From Myxococcus guangdongensis (GTDB lineage Bacteria > Myxococcota > Myxococcia > Myxococcales > Myxococcaceae), in the NCBI RefSeq assembly GCF_024198255.1, contig NZ_JAJVKW010000009.1:62001-126000 (forward strand): DNA of 64,000 nt. Direction: 5' to 3'. The translations under genes were made by a program, and so were the position numbers. Below are positions 59,160-64,000 of the stretch, piece by piece (positions within the stretch are counted from its first letter, which is position 1; the number at the start of each line of letters is the position of its first letter). The notes under the pieces were generated by a model. That model was given only the letters and a program-made list of their open reading frames with translations, was not told the origin of the DNA and searched no databases.

Positions 59160-60305
59160 GTGATCGAGCTAGAGACTCCCGAGGCCTTCGAGCGGCACCT
59201 TCGCGAGGGACACAGCCTCGCCAACGTCGTCATCCAGGGGTTGGACCTGAGGCGCTACACGCCCGAGCTGAGCACGGCGCCGCTGGCGGGCACGGTGTTC
59301 CTGGGCTGCGAGCTGGAGAAGGACGCGCTCCAGGCGGCGCTCGCCCATGGCGCGCTCGTCTTCCCGCCCATCTCTGGAGTGCCCTATCAGCCGTACCGGG
59401 GCACCCTCTACACCCCCGAGGAGCTGTACGCGGGGTTCGACCTGACGCGCCCGGAGACGTACGAGGACACGCTCGACGCGCGCATCTACCGGCACTGGGA
59501 ATCGCACGGCCGGGGCACTCCGCCGACGCTGCTGGAGACGCTCGCGCAGCGCCTGCATGACCACGCGGTCACGAACGCGATGGAGGGCCTGCTCCTCAGG
59601 GAGGGGCCGGCGCGGAAGGTGGTGGCCATCATGGGCGGACACTCGATGAAGCGCGGCATGCCTGACTATCGCGAGGTGGCCACGCTGTCCCGGGAGCTGA
59701 CGCGCGCGGGCTTCTTTCTGGTGAGCGGCGGCGGCCCCGGCGCGATGGAGGCCACGCACGTGGGCGCCTGGTTCGCCACGCGCACGGAGGCGGCGCTCGA
59801 CGCGGCGCTCGCGATTCTCGCCAAGGCCCCCAGCTATACGGACCGCGAGTGGCTGGCGCGGGCCTTCGAGGTGCGAGGCGCGTTCCCGCTCGGGCCCAAG
59901 GACGTCTTCGCCTGCTCCAGCCTGGGCATCCCCACGTGGCACTACGGCCACGAGCCGCCCAACCCCTTCGCCACGCACATCGCCAAGTACTTCGCCAACA
60001 GCGTGCGCGAGGACGGCCTGCTCACCATCGCGAAGGGTGGCATCGTGTACGCGCCCGGCAGCGCCGGCACCATCCAGGAGGTCTTCCAGGATGCCTGCCA
60101 GAACCACTACAACAGCGTGGGCGTCATCAGCCCGATGATCTTCCTGGGCCGCGAGTTCTGGACGCGCACGCGTCCGGTGTACCCGCTGCTGGCGCAGCTC
60201 GCGCAGGGGCACGAGTACGCGCGACACCTGTTGCTCACGGACTCGCGCGAGGAGGTCGTCGAGGCGCTGCGGGCGTACGACCGCTCGTCGAACGTCGCCA
60301 GCTGA
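59160..60305 (+). CDS. LOG-family (lysine-decarboxylase-like, TIGR00730-type) protein
   Basis: A 381-residue protein, larger than the ~190-residue plant LOG. The conserved motifs are VVAIMGGHSMKRG, FFLVSGGGPGAMEATHVGA (PGGxGT-like first half) and VYAPGSAGTIQEVFQDACQNHYNS (the PGGxGTxxE substrate loop). LOG enzymes release a nucleobase from nucleoside monophosphates, the cytokinin-activating reaction. The extra N-terminal ~140 residues have no recognised function. GTG 59160 is the start: nearby ATGs are out of frame. It lies 37 bp after the transpeptidase gene and may be part of the same operon. Confidence 0.85.
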   Translation: MIELETPEAFERHLREGHSLANVVIQGLDLRRYTPELSTAPLAGTVFLGCELEKDALQAALAHGALVFPPISGVPYQPYRGTLYTPEELYAGFDLTRPETYEDTLDARIYRHWESHGRGTPPTLLETLAQRLHDHAVTNAMEGLLLREGPARKVVAIMGGHSMKRGMPDYREVATLSRELTRAGFFLVSGGGPGAMEATHVGAWFATRTEAALDAALAILAKAPSYTDREWLARAFEVRGAFPLGPKDVFACSSLGIPTWHYGHEPPNPFATHIAKYFANSVREDGLLTIAKGGIVYAPGSAGTIQEVFQDACQNHYNSVGVISPMIFLGREFWTRTRPVYPLLAQLAQGHEYARHLLLTDSREEVVEALRAYDRSSNVAS

Positions 60306-60347
60306 GCCGCTGGACTTCACCCGCGCCGTGAGGCACGGGAGGGTGCG

Positions 60348-61103
60348 ATGCGAAAGAAGGGCGGGCAGTACGCGGACAAGCGCTGGATGAACAAGCCCCG
60401 GGCCTTCGGGAAGTATGGCCCGGTGCGTCCGAAGGCGCTCTTCTTCGACGTCGACGACACGCTGATAGACCGGGGCGGCGCCTTCACGCGCTACTTCGAG
60501 CACTTCATGGCCCGCTTCCCGGACGTCTTCCCCGCGCACCGTCGCGCCGACGACCTGGCCACCTTGCGCATGCTCGACGAGCGGGGCGGGCGCGACCGGC
60601 AGGCGTTCTTCCAGGACCTGCTCGAGCGCTTCCCGGTGGGGCTCTCCGAGAAGGGCCTGCGCGCGGAGTTCCACGTGGGGCTGGCGCGGCAGGTGACGTC
60701 GGACCCGGAGCTGGTGGCGTGGCTCGCCGCGCGGGCCGGCCGTCAGCCCGTGGTGGTGGTGTCCAATGGCGCCGCGGGCACACAGCGCATGAAGCTGCTC
60801 CACGCCGGGCTCTACCACTGCGTGCCACAGGGGTTCTTCTCCAGCGAGGTGGGCGTGGAGAAGCCCGACCCGGCCATCTTCCAGGCGGCGCTGAAGCACG
60901 TGAACCGGGCACCCACGGAGGTGCTCCACGTGGGGGACGACCCGGTGCGCGACATCGTCGGCGCCAGGCAGCTGGGCATCACCACGTGCTGGGTGTCGCA
61001 CGGACGCGAGTGGCCCGCGTCCCTGCCTCCGCCCGACTTCACCGTGGAGCGTGTCTCCACGGCCGTGCAGGACCTCGAGCGGGTGCTCTCGACATGGACA
61101 TGA
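60348..61103 (+). CDS. HAD-family hydrolase
   Basis: A 251-residue HAD phosphatase with all four motifs: FFDVDDTLIDRG (I, nucleophile Asp), VVVVSNGAAGTQ (II), GVEKPDPAIFQAAL (III Lys) and LHVGDDPVRDIVGARQLG (IV). A short basic N-terminus precedes it. GGGAGGGTGCG precedes the ATG. Its stop overlaps the next start, placing it at the head of the STM4013-STM4012-STM4011 unit. It may dephosphorylate a metabolite of that pathway. Confidence 0.9.
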   Translation: MRKKGGQYADKRWMNKPRAFGKYGPVRPKALFFDVDDTLIDRGGAFTRYFEHFMARFPDVFPAHRRADDLATLRMLDERGGRDRQAFFQDLLERFPVGLSEKGLRAEFHVGLARQVTSDPELVAWLAARAGRQPVVVVSNGAAGTQRMKLLHAGLYHCVPQGFFSSEVGVEKPDPAIFQAALKHVNRAPTEVLHVGDDPVRDIVGARQLGITTCWVSHGREWPASLPPPDFTVERVSTAVQDLERVLSTWT

Positions 61104-61888
61104 ATCAGGTGGTCGGCTCGCACGACCTGCTCTTGCTCACGCTGGACACCCTGCGCCACGACGTGGCCACCCAGCTGGCCGCCTCGGGGCGCATCCCGAA
61201 CCTGGCCGCGCTGCTGCCCGGAGGACAGTGGGAGGAGCGGCACTCGCCCGCGAGCTTCACCTACGCGGCGCACCACGCCTTCTTCGCCGGCTTCCTGCCC
61301 ACGCCCGCGCGTCCGGGGCGCCACCCGCGACTGTTCTCCATGCGCTTCGAGGGCAGCGAGACGACGGGGCAGGGCACCTGCGTGCTCGACGCGCCGGACC
61401 TGGTGACGGGGCTCTCCGGACGCGGCTACCACACGGTGTGCATCGGCGGCGTGGGCTTCTTCAACAAGCTCAACCCGCTGGGCAACGTGCTGCCGGGCCT
61501 GTTCGCGGAGAGCCACTGGGCGCCGGAGCTGGGGGTGCGCGAGCCCCGCTCGACCGAGCACCAGGTGGCCCTGGCGGTCCGTCGCCTGGACGCCCTCTCG
61601 AGGCAACAGCGAATCTTCCTGTTCATCAACATCTCCGCGCTCCACCAGCCCAACCGTCATTACCTGCCGGGCGCGAGCGAGGACTCCCGGGAGACCCACG
61701 CGGCAGCCCTGGAATACGTGGACAGTCAGCTCCCACCCCTGTTCGCCGCGTTGCGGCGGCGGGGGACGGCTTTCTGCATTGTGTGTTCGGACCACGGCAC
61801 GGCGTACGGCGAGGACGGTTATAACGGTCACCGCGTGGGTCACCCCGTCGTCTGGACGGTGCCCTACGCGGAGTTCATCCTGCCGTGA
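61094..61888 (+). CDS. STM4013/SEN3800-family hydrolase
   Basis: A 264-residue alkaline-phosphatase/sulfatase-superfamily enzyme: LLLLTLDTLRHDV near the N-terminus (metal Asp, with Thr where sulfatases carry the formylglycine Cys/Ser), LFINISALHQPNRHY, and the C-terminal IVCSDHGTAYGEDGYNGHRV metal motif. Together with the two following radical-SAM genes this matches the STM4013-STM4012-STM4011 set known by Salmonella locus names and uncharacterised. The ATG at 61094 overlaps the HAD stop; an ATG at 61100 gives the minimal ATGA overlap. Confidence 0.88.
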   Translation: MDMNQVVGSHDLLLLTLDTLRHDVATQLAASGRIPNLAALLPGGQWEERHSPASFTYAAHHAFFAGFLPTPARPGRHPRLFSMRFEGSETTGQGTCVLDAPDLVTGLSGRGYHTVCIGGVGFFNKLNPLGNVLPGLFAESHWAPELGVREPRSTEHQVALAVRRLDALSRQQRIFLFINISALHQPNRHYLPGASEDSRETHAAALEYVDSQLPPLFAALRRRGTAFCIVCSDHGTAYGEDGYNGHRVGHPVVWTVPYAEFILP

Positions 61889-63216
61889 GAGCCAGCACCA
61901 TGACGCGCCTGGAGCAGATGTTGGGAGAGTCGCCGTACGTGGCGTACCTGTATGGGTACCCGCACAAGACGGCCTATCGGCCCTTCACGCCGCCCCTCTC
62001 GTTGGAGTCGGTGTGGGCCGAGGAGCGGCGCGACGCGCTGTTCCTCTATTTCCACGTCCCGTTCTGCGAGATGCGCTGCGGGTTCTGCAACCTCTTCACC
62101 GCGGCGGGCCCCAAGCAGGACGTGGTGGACGGGTACCTGGGCGCGCTGGAGCGGGAGACGCGGCGGGTGAAGGACGCGCTGGGCCGGGCGAGCTTCGCCC
62201 GACTGGCGCTGGGCGGAGGCACGCCGACGCTGCTGGACGTGGCGGGGCTGAACAAGGTGTTCGACCTGGCGGAGAAGGTGCTGGGCGCGGACCCGCGGAA
62301 CATCCCCGTGTCGGTGGAGGTGTCGCCGGAGACGGTGGACGCGGAGAAGCTGCGGGTGCTGCGCTCGCGCGGCACGGACCGGGTGAGCATGGGCGTGCAG
62401 AGCTTCATCGAGGCGGAGGTGGCCGCGGTGAAGCGGCCGCAGAAGACGGCGCAGGTGGAGTCGGCGCTGGACCTCATCCGCTCGACGGGCTTCCCGACGC
62501 TGAACCTGGACCTCATCTACGGGATGGAGGGGCAGACGCCGGAGAGCTTCCTGTTCTCGCTGCGGGAGACCCTGCGCTTCTCGCCCGAGGAGATCTACCT
62601 GTATCCCCTGTACGTGCGCCCCTTGACCTTCCTGGGGAAGAAGGCGCGCGCGTGGGATGACCTGCGGCTGTCGCTGTACCGCACGGGCCGGGACTTCCTC
62701 GTGTCGCAGGGGTACACGCAGGTGTCGATGCGCATGTTCCGCGCGAAGCACGCGCCGGACGCGGGTGGACCGGTGTACCGCTGCCAGGAGGACGGGATGG
62801 TGGGGCTGGGGTGCGGGGCGCGCTCGTACACGGGGGCGGTGCACTACTCGTCCGAGTACGCGGTGGGCTCGCGCGAGGTGCGCAACATCATCGCGTCGTA
62901 CAGCGCGCGGACGGCGGAGTCCTTCGGGGAGGTGGGGTACGGCTTCCGGTTGGACGAGGCGGAGCGGCGGCGCAGGTTCATGTTGTTGTCGCTGCTCGCC
63001 GAAGGGGTGGACATGGCGGCGTACCGGGCGCGGTTCGGCGCGGATGTCTTCGAGGACTTCCCGGAGCTGTTGGAGCTGGAGACGCACGGCCTGGGGCGGA
63101 GGGACGCCACGGGGCTGCGGCTGACGGCGGCGGGGGTGGAGCGCTCGGACTTGCTGGGGCCGTGGCTGCACTCGGATGGGGTGCGCGCGTTGTCGTCGGA
63201 GTACGCCTGGCGATGA
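61885..63216 (+). CDS. STM4012-family radical SAM protein
   Basis: A 443-residue radical SAM enzyme. The [4Fe-4S] motif FCEMRCGFCN has Cys61, Cys65 and Cys68 (CX3CX2C); the GGE-like LALGGGTPTLL follows, then EVSPETVDAEKLRVL and GVQSFIEAEVAAVKRPQ, giving a coproporphyrinogen-III-dehydrogenase-like (HemN-related) layout. It is not HemN itself: the HemN-specific Tyr/Arg residues are not evident. GTG 61885 overlaps the STM4013 stop (GTGA); ATG 61900 is an alternative. Works with STM4011 on an unknown substrate. Confidence 0.9.
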   Translation: MRASTMTRLEQMLGESPYVAYLYGYPHKTAYRPFTPPLSLESVWAEERRDALFLYFHVPFCEMRCGFCNLFTAAGPKQDVVDGYLGALERETRRVKDALGRASFARLALGGGTPTLLDVAGLNKVFDLAEKVLGADPRNIPVSVEVSPETVDAEKLRVLRSRGTDRVSMGVQSFIEAEVAAVKRPQKTAQVESALDLIRSTGFPTLNLDLIYGMEGQTPESFLFSLRETLRFSPEEIYLYPLYVRPLTFLGKKARAWDDLRLSLYRTGRDFLVSQGYTQVSMRMFRAKHAPDAGGPVYRCQEDGMVGLGCGARSYTGAVHYSSEYAVGSREVRNIIASYSARTAESFGEVGYGFRLDEAERRRRFMLLSLLAEGVDMAAYRARFGADVFEDFPELLELETHGLGRRDATGLRLTAAGVERSDLLGPWLHSDGVRALSSEYAWR

Positions 63217-64000
63217 AGCTCACGGTGCTCTATCGGGGGCCGTTGTCGAGCTGCAACTACGGTTGCGAGTACTGCCCCTTCGGGAAGTGGAAGCACACGG
63301 ACGAGGAGCTGGCGAAGGACCGCGCGGATCTGGAGCGGTTCATCGCGTGGGTGGAGGCGCGCACCGAGGACACGGTGTCGGTGTTCTTCACGCCGTGGGG
63401 CGAGGCGCTCATCTGGCCCTGGTATCAGCAGGCGCTGGCGCGGCTGACGCATCTGCCGCACGTGGAGCGGGTGGCGGCGCAGACGAACCTGTCGTGCCGG
63501 CTGGACTGGGTGAAGGACTGCCGCGCGGAGAAGCTGGGCATCTGGGCGACGTATCACCCGGAGTGGACGAAGCGGCCGCGCTTCCTGAAGCAGTGTGAGA
63601 CGTTGGTGTCGCTGGGCGTCCGGCACAGCGTGGGCGTGGTGGGCTTCCTGCGCTTCGTCGAGGAGGCGGAGACGCTGCGCCGCGAGCTGCCGGCCGAGAC
63701 GTACCTGTGGATCAACGCGGTGAAGGACGGGCAGGAGGAGCCCTACACGCCCGAGGACGTGGCGCGCTTCACGCAGTTGGATCCGCTCTTCCCGGTGAAC
63801 AACGTGCGCCACCCGAGCCTGGGGAAGGCGTGCCGGGGAGGGGAGTCGGTCATCTCCGTGGACGGGGAGGGCACGGCGCGGCGGTGCCACTTCATCGACG
63901 AGGCGATCGGGAACATCTACGCGCCGGACTTCGACCAGGCCCTGCGTCCCCGGCCGTGCTCGAAGGCGACCTGTGGTTGCCACATCGGCTACGTGCACAT
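63213..64000 (+). CDS. STM4011-family radical SAM protein (cut by window end)
   Basis: The ATG at 63213 overlaps the STM4012 stop (ATGA) and the frame stays open to the end of the window (262 codons seen). The radical-SAM motif is CNYGCEYC (Cys14, Cys18, Cys21), followed by FFTPWGEALIW. Near the visible end, CRGGESVISVDGEGTARRCH and PCSKATCGC add auxiliary-cluster cysteines of SPASM-like type. With STM4012 and STM4013 it forms a conserved but uncharacterised module. Downstream genes such as STM4014 and STM4015 would be expected beyond the window. Confidence 0.9.
   Translation, partial: MKLTVLYRGPLSSCNYGCEYCPFGKWKHTDEELAKDRADLERFIAWVEARTEDTVSVFFTPWGEALIWPWYQQALARLTHLPHVERVAAQTNLSCRLDWVKDCRAEKLGIWATYHPEWTKRPRFLKQCETLVSLGVRHSVGVVGFLRFVEEAETLRRELPAETYLWINAVKDGQEEPYTPEDVARFTQLDPLFPVNNVRHPSLGKACRGGESVISVDGEGTARRCHFIDEAIGNIYAPDFDQALRPRPCSKATCGCHIGYVH

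Overview
This window looks like chromosomal DNA from a myxobacterium, most likely of the family Myxococcaceae. Evidence: very high GC with GC-rich third codon positions; dense gene packing; many Cys-anchored lipoproteins whose N-termini carry Asp-Ala-Gly/Pro-rich linkers; an Imm11-family protein and a SitI-type double-CXXCG immunity protein, both characteristic of Myxococcus and its relatives. About fifty protein genes are supported. I found no rRNA, tRNA, CRISPR array or complete insertion sequence.

Layout. 1-3.3 kb: a truncated LysR regulator diverging from a thiamine-diphosphate enzyme/aldehyde dehydrogenase pair. 3.3-7.9 kb: an Imm74-like small protein, a DNase-I-fold phosphatase/nuclease, a MscS channel and a secreted M28 peptidase. 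7.9-11.5 kb: a three-gene vWA / PP2C / protein-kinase unit resembling the predicted TerY-P signalling triad. 11.5-18.7 kb: a beta-helix lipoprotein, a serine hydrolase, an ADHFE1-like transhydrogenase, a thioesterase, a run of small unknown proteins containing a partial tandem duplication, an orphan Imm11 protein, and a lipoprotein ending in what looks like a fungal-type CBM1 cellulose-binding module. 18.7-33 kb: amidase, M19 dipeptidase-like lipoprotein, SNF2 helicase with a DUF885 protein, pyruvyl-transferase-like protein, P1 peptidase, and a large repeat-bearing lipoprotein with phosphatase and lamin-tail domains.

33-38.2 kb is a tight operon of an unknown propeller-like protein followed by Hen1 and Pnkp, the bacterial RNA-repair pair. 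38-46 kb holds a cupin, a small protein, an AI-2E-family permease, a large secreted metalloprotease and a membrane glycosyltransferase. 46-50.5 kb has an FGGY kinase coupled to a sphingosine-1-phosphate-lyase-like enzyme, converging on a PheS-like ligase (possibly the SrmL family). 50.7-54.1 kb is a leftward operon (monooxygenase, Fe-alcohol dehydrogenase, dienelactone hydrolase) into which a Sit-type toxin/immunity remnant seems to have inserted. The cassette lies between the intact 5' end of the hydrolase gene and a degenerate second copy of that 5' end.

54-64 kb contains a polysaccharide-lyase lipoprotein, an AAA/TPR protein, an L,D-transpeptidase, a LOG-family protein, a HAD hydrolase and the start of an STM4013-STM4012-STM4011 radical-SAM cluster that runs off the end of the window. 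The most notable points are the CBM1 module in a bacterium, the Sit cassette scar, the Pnkp-Hen1 operon with its extra first gene, the TerY-P-like triad and the PheS-like ligase. Identities rest on motif recognition from the sequence alone; no database search was run.
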